Source: an uncultured Treponema sp. | Lineage (GTDB): Bacteria; Spirochaetota; Spirochaetia; Treponematales; Treponemataceae | Assembly (NCBI RefSeq): GCF_945873775.1 | Contig: NZ_CAMCEC010000001.1 | Span: 124,001-188,000 of the forward strand | Direction of reading: 5' to 3' | DNA length: 64,000 nucleotides | In this document: positions 34,340-43,012 of the stretch, piece by piece | Layout of the letters: every line of letters begins with the position of its first letter | Numbering within the stretch: the first letter of the stretch is position 1 | Made by a program: the position numbers and the translations under genes | Notes under the pieces: model-generated | What the model was told of the DNA's origin: nothing | Seen by the model: the letters and a program-made list of their open reading frames with translations, nothing else | Databases searched by the model: none

Positions 34340-34501
34340 TTATAAAACAACATTGCCATAATTATTTACAAAAAATGTCCGTCCGCAAATAGAACAACGA
34401 TAAACCGAACACATTTCATTTCCATAAAAACTCATGCCACTAAAAATCATAAGTCCAGGACACGGAAAATTAGTCATTGGATTGATATGTGAAATATTCA
34501 T
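34340..34501 (-). CDS. Small zinc-ribbon-like protein
   Basis: A 53-codon frame starts at an ATG six bases after GGAG and ends in TAA. The protein begins MNISHINPMTNFPCPGLMIF and contains CSVYRCSICGRTFF, a C-x4-C-x2-C cluster that, with Cys14, could hold zinc. It lies between the PUA-like and Sel1 genes, all on the same strand, with only three bases to the end of the Sel1 gene. Short length and good ribosome site favour a real gene; the function is unknown. Confidence 0.6.
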   Translation of the reverse strand: MNISHINPMTNFPCPGLMIFSGMSFYGNEMCSVYRCSICGRTFFVNNYGNVVL

Positions 34502-34504
34502 GGC

Positions 34505-35671
34505 TTACTCCTTTTGTGAGGTATTATTATTTTTGAAGAAATTCGGATCTTTTAAATATTGAAGAGAATAAATAGCTCCGTCATCACCTTGTTCACCAGC
34601 TTTTTCAAACCACTCAATTGCTTTGTCTATATCTTTTTCAACATGCAGACCAGTTTCATACATTTTTCCTAATTCATACTGAGCTTTATCATATCCCATT
34701 TCTGCTGATTTTTTAAGGAAACGTATGTATCTTTCAGGATTCCTCTCACCCTTAAAACCTGTAAATTCTTGAGAAAGGTAATAAAAAACAGCAGGGGAAT
34801 CAATGCAATTTTCAATATCTTCTAAATCTTTGTAATCTTTTATTATGTGTAAAGCTTCATCAAAATTATAGTGCTCTGGATATAATATTTCTATATTTAG
34901 TATTTCACAATATAACTTTATTGCTTTTTTTATATTTTTCTCCACTCCATTTCCTTTTTCGTAGCATCTAGCAAGTTCCATAACTGCTGATGAATCTTTT
35001 TGCTTTGCAGCTCTTTCTAAATAGAAGAAAGCTTTTTCATAATCTTGTTGTACATTATCTCCATCTAAATATCTACTTCCAAGTTCAGACTGCGCTTCTG
35101 AATCTCCCATTTCAGCAGCAACAATAAGATATTCCAAACCTTTTTCAAAATTCATATATATTTCATCTCCATACATATATTCAACTCCAATACGTGTGTA
35201 AATTTGAGCAATCTTCAACATATAAGTCCCGTCATCAACTTCATTAAGTATTTCTAAAAAAGAAATAGCCATTGAAAAATCATTTTTAGATACAAAAAAT
35301 ATAGCAAGTTGTAATAAAGCTTTTTTATCACCAAATTCTGCAGCTTTGTATAAATAATCTTCTGCTTTTTTTATATTCTTTTTCACTCCAATACCATGCT
35401 CAAAACAATTGCTAAGCATAAAAAAAGCACCAGCATTATTTTGTTCAGAGGATTTTAAAAACCAGTAGAAAGCTTTATTATTATTTTTAATCACGACCAC
35501 AGCATCATCAGTATCTATCCCATATCCATTTAGATATAACTTTCCAACTTCTAATTGAGCATAAGAATTTCCAGATTTAGCTAAACGCAAACTTCTTTCA
35601 AACGCATCTTCTCGAATTGATACAACCAAATCAAGCGCTTTGTCAAAAATACTACTTCCAGTTACTTTCAT
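34505..35671 (-). CDS. Sel1-repeat protein
   Basis: This 388-aa protein is built of about six to eight Sel1-type repeats, in 36-residue units such as AQYELGKMYETGLHVEKDIDKAIEWFEKAGEQGD. It has no signal peptide. Sel1 proteins act as protein-interaction scaffolds and are common in accessory and pathogen-associated loci. The frame opens at 35713, overlapping the FRG gene by 23 bases; the ATG at 35671 (MKVTGSSIF), with AAAGG upstream, is a likelier start. It forms one transcription unit with the FRG and LRR genes upstream. Confidence 0.72.
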   Translation of the reverse strand: MKVTGSSIFDKALDLVVSIREDAFERSLRLAKSGNSYAQLEVGKLYLNGYGIDTDDAVVVIKNNNKAFYWFLKSSEQNNAGAFFMLSNCFEHGIGVKKNIKKAEDYLYKAAEFGDKKALLQLAIFFVSKNDFSMAISFLEILNEVDDGTYMLKIAQIYTRIGVEYMYGDEIYMNFEKGLEYLIVAAEMGDSEAQSELGSRYLDGDNVQQDYEKAFFYLERAAKQKDSSAVMELARCYEKGNGVEKNIKKAIKLYCEILNIEILYPEHYNFDEALHIIKDYKDLEDIENCIDSPAVFYYLSQEFTGFKGERNPERYIRFLKKSAEMGYDKAQYELGKMYETGLHVEKDIDKAIEWFEKAGEQGDDGAIYSLQYLKDPNFFKNNNTSQKE

Positions 35672-35690
35672 AAAATCTACACACCTTTTT

Positions 35691-36839
35691 TCATTGATTT
35701 TCAAATTTTTCATTCAAATATAACGCAATATGTTCCATTTCAGGATACATTGTGCATTCATTTATATTCATGGTATTAAGCTCTTCAAGGATTTTCTTTT
35801 TGCAGTCCGGCGGAATAAAAAACACGATGCGTTTTCCATTTTTATCAGTGTAAAAAAGACGTTTTAAGTCAAATGGATCATCTCGGAATTCTTTGTATTT
35901 GTTCTCAAGAGAATACGGTTCAACCTTGCGAAAAAGAAACTTCCACCGTTTAAAGTCCTTGAATTCGGAATGAAACTTGTTTTTACAGTTTTCCTGAATA
36001 TCAGTAAAATTCGACTTTCTGCCCTCAGTCATCATCCATTTCATGAAGTCAGCAGAAGAAACATCTGATGGCTTTTCATTGCTATTCTCAATTTTTATAA
36101 GTTCATTTGCATTTACAAGAATAAACGCGCCGCTCTGATTTATTATTCTTGGATTTTCGCAAGATGTGCGGATTATAATTGAACGACGGACAATATCCTC
36201 AAAATAAATAAAATCACGAAGCCACTCTGCAGAATAGTCCTCATAAAAACGTTGTTGAAGTTTTTTATAGTCAAAATCTTGCTCCACAAGAGCGGTATTC
36301 GCAATCACCTTTGCTGTAAGACTATTCGGATATTTCAATTCGTCAGGATTCTGCTCGTAAAAAATCATGACGCATCCGTATTTAGAGTCCTGTTTTTCTA
36401 TTGGAAATTTCTGTTCTTGATAACAGGCAAAAAACAAGGCGACCAGTGGATTTTCCGTAATATCCAGAAGTCTTGTATTCAATCTGTAATGCTGCATCAG
36501 AATCAACTTATCCAAAGTTGAAGGCAGAACGTTTATTTTTGAGGAAAAACGTTTGGAAAATTCATTAAATAACAAATGTTCATTTTTCATGCCATTCCGC
36601 ATGATTCCTGGAATCGGAATATAATTTGAATTGTTGTGACCACGATAGAAAAAAGGATTTTCGTGAACGCCATTCAACTCACTTAGCTTTGAACAGAAGT
36701 CAGCCAAACTACGGATTTCAATTCCTTTAATATCACTTTTTAACTCGAGAGAACTTCCAGAATATTCTTTCTGCTGCCATCCATTTATACGAAAGGACAG
36801 TTCGCTTTGGAATTCAGAATTTAACATATCGAATTCCAT
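35691..36839 (-). CDS. FRG-domain protein
   Basis: The 382-aa protein contains the FRG signature. SLADFCSKLSEL is followed by FFYRGHNNSNYIPIPGIMR (about residues 60-78) and LILMQHYRLNTRLLDITENPLVALFFAC (about 108-135). FRG-domain proteins are widespread in phage-defence and mobile loci; the biochemical function is unsettled. The C-terminal half has a cluster of basic and aromatic residues. The frame extends to 36872, but the ATG at 36839 has AAGAGAAA upstream. It overlaps the end of the LRR gene by 26 bases, an unusually deep overlap within an operon. Confidence 0.75.
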   Translation of the reverse strand: MEFDMLNSEFQSELSFRINGWQQKEYSGSSLELKSDIKGIEIRSLADFCSKLSELNGVHENPFFYRGHNNSNYIPIPGIMRNGMKNEHLLFNEFSKRFSSKINVLPSTLDKLILMQHYRLNTRLLDITENPLVALFFACYQEQKFPIEKQDSKYGCVMIFYEQNPDELKYPNSLTAKVIANTALVEQDFDYKKLQQRFYEDYSAEWLRDFIYFEDIVRRSIIIRTSCENPRIINQSGAFILVNANELIKIENSNEKPSDVSSADFMKWMMTEGRKSNFTDIQENCKNKFHSEFKDFKRWKFLFRKVEPYSLENKYKEFRDDPFDLKRLFYTDKNGKRIVFFIPPDCKKKILEELNTMNINECTMYPEMEHIALYLNEKFENQ

Positions 36840-37371
36840 TTTCTCTTGCATAGAGTTCCGCATCGGAGCCATCTTTTACAGCAAGCGTAAGATTTTCTGC
36901 GCCGGAAAACGCCCCGCCGCTTATTTTACATTCAGAAGAATTCAAATAGACTGCACGCAATGATGTACAGCCTTCAAATGCACCTTTTTCAATTGTTAAT
37001 TTCTTCAGAGGTTTCTTCAATCCGAAAATTACAGAGTCAAGTTTTTCACACTCCTTGAAGGCATTTAATTGGATTGTAAGTTCAGACTCTTCTTTTCCTT
37101 CAAATTGGACAACTTTAAGGGATTTGCAACTTTTAAAGGCTTCTTTTTCTACGATATGCAGATTGGAAGGCAGTTTTATTTCCGAAATATCAGGTTCATT
37201 TGCAAAAGCAGATTCAGCAATTCTTCTCAATGTATCATAAATGGTCAAATCAATTTTGTTTCCTGCATGATTTTCCTTTACTTCAGAATTAAATTTTCTA
37301 ATATAAAGCTTAAGCTTTTTATCATTTTCAGAAAAAACAAACTTATAATTTTCTGCATCACTCATACTCAC
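36814..37371 (-). CDS. BspA-type leucine-rich-repeat protein (LRR_5), cytoplasmic
   Basis: The 185-aa protein has four or five Treponema/BspA-type LRR units of about 23 residues. Examples are IAESAFANEPDISEIKLPSN, VEKEAFKSCKSLKVVQF and IEKGAFEGCTSLRAVYL. Unlike surface BspA proteins it has no signal peptide, so it is probably intracellular. The final GSDAELYARENGIRYVKF is the usual BspA-repeat C-cap. AGGATG precedes the ATG. It is first in an operon with the FRG and Sel1 genes and may supply the recognition part of a complex; that is inference. Confidence 0.72.
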   Translation of the reverse strand: MSMSDAENYKFVFSENDKKLKLYIRKFNSEVKENHAGNKIDLTIYDTLRRIAESAFANEPDISEIKLPSNLHIVEKEAFKSCKSLKVVQFEGKEESELTIQLNAFKECEKLDSVIFGLKKPLKKLTIEKGAFEGCTSLRAVYLNSSECKISGGAFSGAENLTLAVKDGSDAELYARENGIRYVKF

Positions 37372-37416
37372 ATCCTTGATAAAAATTATATCTCACTCAC
37401 TTTATCAGTTTCAATA

Positions 37417-37456
37417 AAAAATCTTCTGCATGGCTTCTTTTTGAGGAAACCATGCA
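37417..37456 (-). terminator. Terminator of the poly-G lipoprotein gene
   Basis: On the minus strand TGCATGG pairs with CCATGCA, followed by GAAGATTTTTTATT. Confidence 0.55.
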
Positions 37457-37467
37457 AAACAAAAAAA

Positions 37468-37810
37468 CTAACTTTGTTTTTTTAAGTATATAGATTTTCC
37501 ATCTTTTGAAAGTATCATTGTATCACTAGAAATTTCATAAGTATAATAAATAGAAACAGGTGATGTTATATGTATAGTTTTTGTGGACTCATCATAAGTT
37601 CCTGGCTGAGCCGATCCTGCCACCAAAGAGCATATCCCATCCTCATATAAATACAGGTATACACCTCCAACTTCCCAAACAGTTCCAGCTAATGATGATG
37701 TGGAATTTTCATCACTACTGTCGCCCCCCCCCGGAACTTCCGTTGGAACAGCTAGCAACCATTACAGCAACAAGAAAAGCCGCCATAATACTTTTAAAAA
37801 CTTTAATCAT
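37468..37810 (-). pseudogene. Lipoprotein gene out of frame at a nine-G tract (likely phase-variable)
   Basis: From the ATG at 37810 the frame encodes a lipoprotein signal peptide with MAAFLVAVMVASC (lipobox Cys21), then SNGSSGGG. With nine G (37724-37732, C on the plus strand) it runs into CGA CAG TAG and stops after 31 codons. With eight or eleven G the frame would continue into GDSSDENSTSSLAGTVW and a beta-rich domain of about 85 residues ending KSIYLKKQS. The product would be a 113-aa surface or periplasmic lipoprotein of unknown function. AGGAG lies upstream. A sequencing error in the homopolymer is the alternative. Confidence 0.75.
37724..37732 (-). repeat. Nine-G homopolymer within the lipoprotein coding sequence
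   Basis: Nine consecutive C on the plus strand lie directly after the signal-peptide region. The downstream frame is restored if one G is lost or two are gained. Confidence 0.85.
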
Positions 37811-37943
37811 AAAATTCTCCTTGCGTTCCTGCATTTTCTATGCAACCACGCCGTTTTATTAGCTAATAGACTATATTTTAGCACAATTTAACCATGCGTC
37901 AAGCGTATACAAAAAGAAAAAAGTAGCTTTTAGAATATAAACA

Positions 37944-38258
37944 ATGGATTTACAAGACACATTTATTAGCAATCTGAAAAGATTCCGCAAAGAACAGAAT
38001 ATGACGCAAGAAAAACTTGCGGAACTCTGCAAGACAGATACTTCCTACATCGGGCAGATTGAAACAAAGAAACGTTTTCCTTCACTTTCATTTGTTGAAA
38101 GAATCGCCGCCTCACTTAAAGTTGAGCCTTACAGACTTTATATGCCGCAAGACTCAAATAGTTCAGTTTCAGCAGAAGAACTAAAATTGATTGAATCTGA
38201 AATCCTGCGCGCATTAAAGACCGACATAAAAAAAATCGTAAAAAAGCACGGTCTGTAA
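37944..38258 (+). CDS. XRE-family transcriptional regulator
   Basis: The 104-aa protein has an N-terminal helix-turn-helix of the Cro/XRE type (about residues 9-62): NLKRFRKEQNMTQEKLAELCKTDTSYIGQIETKKRFPSLSFVERIA. A short helical tail (EELKLIESEILRALKTDIKK) follows and probably mediates dimerisation. There is no good Shine-Dalgarno, and the gene stands alone between two poly-G loci, divergent from the lipoprotein gene. Whether it controls those neighbours is unknown. Confidence 0.82.
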   Translation: MDLQDTFISNLKRFRKEQNMTQEKLAELCKTDTSYIGQIETKKRFPSLSFVERIAASLKVEPYRLYMPQDSNSSVSAEELKLIESEILRALKTDIKKIVKKHGL

Positions 38259-38277
38259 AGACGCAGAATTTTCAATC

Positions 38278-38940
38278 CTAGAACTTCGCAGTTCCGCCGA
38301 TTTTTATAAGCTGAGGATAGCCTACTTCAATATTCGCACCAAATTTTTCAGTAAAGAAATATGAAGCTCCAAGGTTTATTCCCGCATAAAAATTTGTTCC
38401 GTTTTTCTTGATTGATTCTTTTTCAGTTTTATATTTATAGCTGGAAATATAGCCATAACTATTATAAACTGGTTCGTAACTAGGCCATTTGTAATCGACT
38501 TTCCAGTTCCAGAATTCAAGTCCAACGCGAAGTCCAGCATAAACATCAAGTTTTTCTACAGGAACTTGAATATGATAATTTGCAAGCACGCCCAAGTTGA
38601 TGTAATTCATCTCGCCTTTCCATTCGTAGTCAGGAACTCCATCCACTCCGAATGAAGTGGTTTCTTTCATCTTGTCCTGCGAATATCCGATGAATCCGCC
38701 GAATCCAAAAGGAAGCTCATTGATTTTTTTTGTGTACTCAACGGACGCTTCAAGATACGGAACTTTCATAGAGCCGTCATAAGGCAGCGCTTTCCAGTGC
38801 CTAGAAAATCCAATGTCGCCACGGACAATAAAATCTCCTTCCTCAATTCCAGCTCCATAGTTCTTCCAGTCAACATTCTGCGCCTGCATAAAGCACAAAA
38901 CTCCCAAAAGACAAAACCCAGCAACCAATAGCTTTTTCAT
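38278..38940 (-). CDS. Outer-membrane beta-barrel-type protein
   Basis: The 220-aa protein has a signal peptide (LLVAGFCLLGVLCFMQAQ). The mature part has alternating aromatic strands (FIVRGDIGFSRHW, YLEASVEYTKKI, FGFGGFIGYSQDK) and ends KIGGTAKF with a terminal Phe, all typical of small outer-membrane barrels. There is no close family match. GGAGG precedes the ATG at 38940; longer frames to 38997 would start inside the promoter. Expression is probably governed by the poly-G promoter just upstream. Confidence 0.72.
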   Translation of the reverse strand: MKKLLVAGFCLLGVLCFMQAQNVDWKNYGAGIEEGDFIVRGDIGFSRHWKALPYDGSMKVPYLEASVEYTKKINELPFGFGGFIGYSQDKMKETTSFGVDGVPDYEWKGEMNYINLGVLANYHIQVPVEKLDVYAGLRVGLEFWNWKVDYKWPSYEPVYNSYGYISSYKYKTEKESIKKNGTNFYAGINLGASYFFTEKFGANIEVGYPQLIKIGGTAKF

Positions 38941-38971
38941 AAAAGCCCTCCAATAAAAATAATATAACTTC

Positions 38972-38997
38972 ATTCTACCCCCCCCAACTTTTGTCAA
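38972..38997 (-). promoter_or_regulatory. Promoter with an eight-G tract filling its spacer
   Basis: On the minus strand a perfect TTGACA (38992-38997) and TAGAAT (38972-38977) are only 14 bases apart, and eight of those are G (38978-38985). Gaining three G would give the optimal 17-base spacer, so tract length can switch the barrel gene on or off. Confidence 0.65.
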
Positions 38998-39129
38998 GAG
39001 GAAGAAATCGATTTTTTACAAATTATAAGAACATTTTTTCATAAAAGGTCGCAAAACAAGCGACTTTTTTACAATTAAACTGGCAATTTCAACCTTGACG
39101 ATAAAAATTCTTTTGAATAGACTAAAAGA

Positions 39130-41514
39130 ATGAAAGATAGAATTTATTTTAACAACGGCTGGGAATTTTCTCCGTCATTCAATGAAAAAATGTTGGATTC
39201 AAAATACAAGGGAAAATTCGAGCAAGTAAGAATTCCACATTCGGTTTGCGAAACTCCTTTTAACGGCTTTGATGAAAGCGAATATCAAAAACTTAGCGTT
39301 TACAGAAAAATTTTTAAAACAGAAAAAGAATGGGCAGGGAAAAAAATTCTTCTTACAATAGAAGGCGCGGCTCATCAGTGCGATGTTTTTCTAAACGGAA
39401 AATTTCTTGCAAGGCACAGCTGCGGCTACACGGCTTTTACTGTTGATCTAACAGATTCACTTTTGCCGGCAGGAAGAAACAACTTGCTTGCATTAAAACT
39501 GGACAGCCGCGAGTCTTTAAACATTCCGCCGTTTGGATTTGTAATCGACTACATGACTTATGGAGGAATCTACAGAGACGTTTATCTTGATATAAAAAAT
39601 CCTATTTATATAGAAGACATTTTTATAAAAACAAAGGCGAGCCATTTTGAAACAGAAATAACTTTGAATTCTTCTGACGCGGAAGGATATTCAATTGTTC
39701 AGCGAGTTGAAAGCTCAAGCTCTGTTGTGGCGCAAATAAACACAGGAGTTCCGGGAAACAAAATTCTTACTGCGGCGGACGCACAGCCGGTTCATCCGTG
39801 GACTCTTGAGCAGCCGGTTCTTTACAATCTTGTTACAGAGCTTATAAATCCAAAGGGAAAAATTGCAGACAGAAAAACTGTAAGATTCGGATTCAGGGAA
39901 ATAAAATTTGATGAAACAGGATTTTATCTCAACGGAAAAAAAATAAAGCTTCGCGGACTGAACAGACATCAGTCATACCCTTACGTGGGATACGCAATGC
40001 CAAAGAACATCCAAAAAGAAGACGCTGACATTTTGAAATTCGAGCTTGGCGTAAACTACGTAAGAACTTCGCATTATCCGCAGAGCAAATATTTTATAGA
40101 CAGATGCGATGAGCTTGGAATTCTTGTGTTCACGGAATTTCCGGGTTGGCAGCATATTGGAGACGATGCCTGGAAAGCACAGGCTCTGGAAAATGAAGAT
40201 GAAATGATTTCGCAGTACAGAAACCATCCTTCAGTCTTTATGTGGGGTGTAAGAATAAATGAAAGCAAGGACGATGACGAATTCTACAAGGCAACAAATT
40301 TCCTTGCGCACAAAATAGATTCAACTCGTCCAACTGGCGGCGTAAGATGCATCAAGAACAGCAACTTGCTGGAAGACGTATATACTTACAACGACTTTAG
40401 CCATTCAGGTAAAAACGCCGGAAGCCTTGACAAAATCAAAGTTACAAAAAGCCACGGCGGATATTTAGTAACAGAACATTCAGGCCACATGTTCCCAACA
40501 AAATCATTCGACACTGAGCAAAGAAGAACAGAACACGCAATAAGGCACGCTACGGTTCTTGACAGCGTTGCAGGACACGATGACTGCGCAGGCTCAAGCG
40601 GCTGGTGCGCCTTCGACTACAACACTCACAAGGAATTCGGTTCCGGGGACAGAATTTGCTATCACGGCGTAATGGATATGTTCAGAAATCCAAAGCTAGC
40701 GGCGGCAGTCTATAAAAGCCAGGAAGATTTTACCGGGGATTTTATTGAAGTAAATTCCAACATGAGCATCGGAGAATACAACGAAGGACTTTTAGGCGAC
40801 CTATGGATTTTTTCAAACGCTGATTCCGTAAAACTTTTTGTAAACAACATTTTTATCAAGGAATTCAAAGCATCTGATTCGCCGTTTAAAAATCTTGCGC
40901 ACGGACCGATTCTTGTTGACGACATAATTGGAAATAGGCTCGTCGACGAAGACGGAATTTCTGCAAAGCACAGTGAAAAAATAAAAGAGCTAATTTTTGC
41001 AATAAAGAAATTCGGGCAGAACAATCTCCCTGCAAAGTATAAGCTGGAAGCCGCAAAACTTTTTGCAATGCGCATTATTTCAAAAGAAAAACTCATCGCG
41101 CTCTTTGGAAAGTACATAGGCAACTGGGGCGGAGAATCTTCTTCTTATAAATTTGAAGCGATTAAAAACGGCAAGACTGTAAAAACGCTCGTAAAGTCAA
41201 TGTGCAAAAATGCCTCTTTAAAAGCGCAAGTCAGCCGCACAATTTTAATAGAAGAAGAAACTTACGATGTTGCAGAAGTTCATTTGCGGGCAGAAGACGA
41301 AAACGGAAATCTTCAGCCTTTTATGCAGGAAGCTGTAATTGCAGAAGCGGAAGGCGCAATTGAAATAATCGGTCCAAAAGCAGTTTCTCTTAAGGGCGGA
41401 ATGTCTGGCATTTACGTAAAAACAACTGGAACTGCCGGAAGAGGAACTTTAAAGATAACCGACTGGCAAGGAAAAGAATCCAAGATTAGTTTTACTGTAA
41501 AAATTAAAAAATGA
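39130..41514 (+). CDS. Glycoside hydrolase family 2 protein (beta-galactosidase/glucuronidase type)
   Basis: The 794-aa enzyme has the GH2 layout. A sugar-binding jelly roll comes first (LTIEGAAHQCDVFLNGKFLARHSCGYTAF; about residues 70-105), then an Ig-like domain. The TIM barrel has LRGLNRHQSYPYVG, VRTSHYPQSKYFIDRCDELGI, the acid/base region FMWGVRINES and a nucleophile region VTEHSGHMF. Extra C-terminal beta domains follow. There is no signal peptide, so it acts in the cytoplasm on imported oligosaccharides. The substrate cannot be fixed from sequence. It is monocistronic and fits a gut or rumen habitat. Confidence 0.88.
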   Translation: MKDRIYFNNGWEFSPSFNEKMLDSKYKGKFEQVRIPHSVCETPFNGFDESEYQKLSVYRKIFKTEKEWAGKKILLTIEGAAHQCDVFLNGKFLARHSCGYTAFTVDLTDSLLPAGRNNLLALKLDSRESLNIPPFGFVIDYMTYGGIYRDVYLDIKNPIYIEDIFIKTKASHFETEITLNSSDAEGYSIVQRVESSSSVVAQINTGVPGNKILTAADAQPVHPWTLEQPVLYNLVTELINPKGKIADRKTVRFGFREIKFDETGFYLNGKKIKLRGLNRHQSYPYVGYAMPKNIQKEDADILKFELGVNYVRTSHYPQSKYFIDRCDELGILVFTEFPGWQHIGDDAWKAQALENEDEMISQYRNHPSVFMWGVRINESKDDDEFYKATNFLAHKIDSTRPTGGVRCIKNSNLLEDVYTYNDFSHSGKNAGSLDKIKVTKSHGGYLVTEHSGHMFPTKSFDTEQRRTEHAIRHATVLDSVAGHDDCAGSSGWCAFDYNTHKEFGSGDRICYHGVMDMFRNPKLAAAVYKSQEDFTGDFIEVNSNMSIGEYNEGLLGDLWIFSNADSVKLFVNNIFIKEFKASDSPFKNLAHGPILVDDIIGNRLVDEDGISAKHSEKIKELIFAIKKFGQNNLPAKYKLEAAKLFAMRIISKEKLIALFGKYIGNWGGESSSYKFEAIKNGKTVKTLVKSMCKNASLKAQVSRTILIEEETYDVAEVHLRAEDENGNLQPFMQEAVIAEAEGAIEIIGPKAVSLKGGMSGIYVKTTGTAGRGTLKITDWQGKESKISFTVKIKK

Positions 41515-41594
41515 CAAAAAAATTGCCGTGCATATCAACTTTGCGATTTGCACGGCAACAATATTTAAATACCAATAACAAAAATATTATTCAG

Positions 41595-42641
41595 TTATTT
41601 TGCTTCTGGATGTTTTTTAAACCAAGCGTCCCATGCAGAATCAACATTCTTGCAATAGTTATCTTTTTCTTCTTGAGAAATAAAAGCAGCCTTGTAGCCG
41701 TTCTTTATAATCTCTTTTATTTCATCCAAAGAGAAATTCTGATCTTTATAAATATTCCAGTATTCATCAATAAGCGAAACTTTAAAGAATGTAGGATCAT
41801 CTGTATTCAGCGTAACAAAAACACCTGCATCGTAAAGTTTTTTTACAGGATGATTTTTCATATCGCCGTTGAATTCTTTTAGGATAAAAATGTTGCTTGT
41901 AGGGCAAACTTCAAGCGGAATTTTATTTTCTGCAAGATACTTCATAAAATCTGCATCCTGCGCTGCGGCGATTCCGTGGCCAAGACGTTCAGCCTTGCAA
42001 AGCTCCAAACTGTCTTTCATGGAAAAAACGCCGCAGCTTTCTCCTGCATGAGTTACAACATGAAGTCCGTTTTCTTTTGCCTTTACAAAAACATCTTTGT
42101 ATTCCGCGGCAGGTCCTTTTTTTTCATCGCCCCCAAGCCCGATTCCAACTATATAAGGACTTTTTTCAGCAAGCACAAGATCCAAGTTCTTCATTGCGTT
42201 TTCCACGCCAAACGAACGGCTCACATCAACAATGAGTTTTACAGTGCGCCCGGAATTTTCTTTTATGCGCTCAATGCTTTTTTGAACAATGCTGATCATG
42301 TCATGGAAACTCCAGCCTTTCTTTAAATGAGAAGTCGGACTGAAAAAAGTTTCGCAATAGACAATATTGTTTTTATCCAAGTAGTCTTCAAAATCCTTGA
42401 ACATATATTCAAAGTCATTTATGTTTGTAAAATAAGATTGAATTTTTATAAAGGAAGAAAGAAAGCCCGTCAAATCATCGTATTCAAAAAGAGAGTTGAA
42501 TTCCTCATCTGACATATCCTGATTAAAATTACGCTTATAAACTTTCTTTACGGTTTCCCTGCTTAAAACAGCCTCCTCATGAACATGGAGCTCGGCTTTT
42601 GGAATACTTTCCAGCAAATCATAAAATTCTTCTTTCTTCAT
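41595..42641 (-). CDS. add: Adenosine deaminase family protein
   Basis: The 348-aa protein follows adenosine deaminase. It has AELHVHEEAVLS with the HxH metal pair, VTHAGES (His and catalytic Glu region), ERLGHGIAA, PLEVCPTSN and LNTDDPTFF with the metal Asp. The usual HLEG after the first motif is changed to HEEA. It would deaminate adenosine to inosine in purine salvage. The ATG at 42641 follows a TATAAT (42650-42655) by only eight bases, and no Shine-Dalgarno is seen, so the mRNA may be nearly leaderless. A start at 42677 is less likely. Confidence 0.88.
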   Translation of the reverse strand: MKKEEFYDLLESIPKAELHVHEEAVLSRETVKKVYKRNFNQDMSDEEFNSLFEYDDLTGFLSSFIKIQSYFTNINDFEYMFKDFEDYLDKNNIVYCETFFSPTSHLKKGWSFHDMISIVQKSIERIKENSGRTVKLIVDVSRSFGVENAMKNLDLVLAEKSPYIVGIGLGGDEKKGPAAEYKDVFVKAKENGLHVVTHAGESCGVFSMKDSLELCKAERLGHGIAAAQDADFMKYLAENKIPLEVCPTSNIFILKEFNGDMKNHPVKKLYDAGVFVTLNTDDPTFFKVSLIDEYWNIYKDQNFSLDEIKEIIKNGYKAAFISQEEKDNYCKNVDSAWDAWFKKHPEAK

Positions 42642-42686
42642 GTAAAAGATATTATAACACAGAATGTTAAAAATCAACAGGATAAA

Positions 42687-42925
42687 TTTATCAAAGGCAG
42701 GGCAAACGCATTATAAATAATTTAAGTAAAGTTTGCGGGAAGGAACGGTTCCCGGGGCAAAAACACTCTGATTGTTGCGACCGCGTGAGCGGGCAATTCT
42801 ATAGTTGCTTTGCAACAATCAGCGTGCAGCGCATTATTGCGCGGTTTTGAACCAGGAAACCGTGCATGGCAGCCAGTTTTGTGCTGAATACATTTATAAT
42901 GCGTTTGGTCCGTTTATCAAAGGCA
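42687..42925. repeat. Structured MITE-like repeat region
   Basis: The segment is bounded by 13-bp direct repeats TTTATCAAAGGCA (42687-42699 and 42913-42925). Inside these are 16-bp inverted repeats CAAACGCATTATAAAT / ATTTATAATGCGTTTG (42703-42718 and 42892-42907). Within that is an 11-bp perfect stem, CTGATTGTTGC / GCAACAATCAG (42768-42778, 42812-42822). No coding frame is supported. It could be a miniature mobile element or a structured RNA. Confidence 0.65.
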
Positions 42926-42932
42926 ATTTTAC

Positions 42933-42961
42933 TTGACAGCGCATTTTTTCCATAGTATTTT
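42933..42961 (+). promoter_or_regulatory. Promoter of the RRM protein gene
   Basis: TTGACA (42933-42938) and TATTTT (42956-42961) are 17 bases apart, about 50 bases before the ATG. Confidence 0.6.
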
Positions 42962-43012
42962 AATATTGCATGATTCCTTGCCAAGGCTTTGTGAATCTGC
43001 AAGGAATTATTT

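Noticed and set aside
41511-41882. 123-aa frame after the GH2 gene
   Set aside because: It runs antisense through the adenosine deaminase gene and has no ribosome site.
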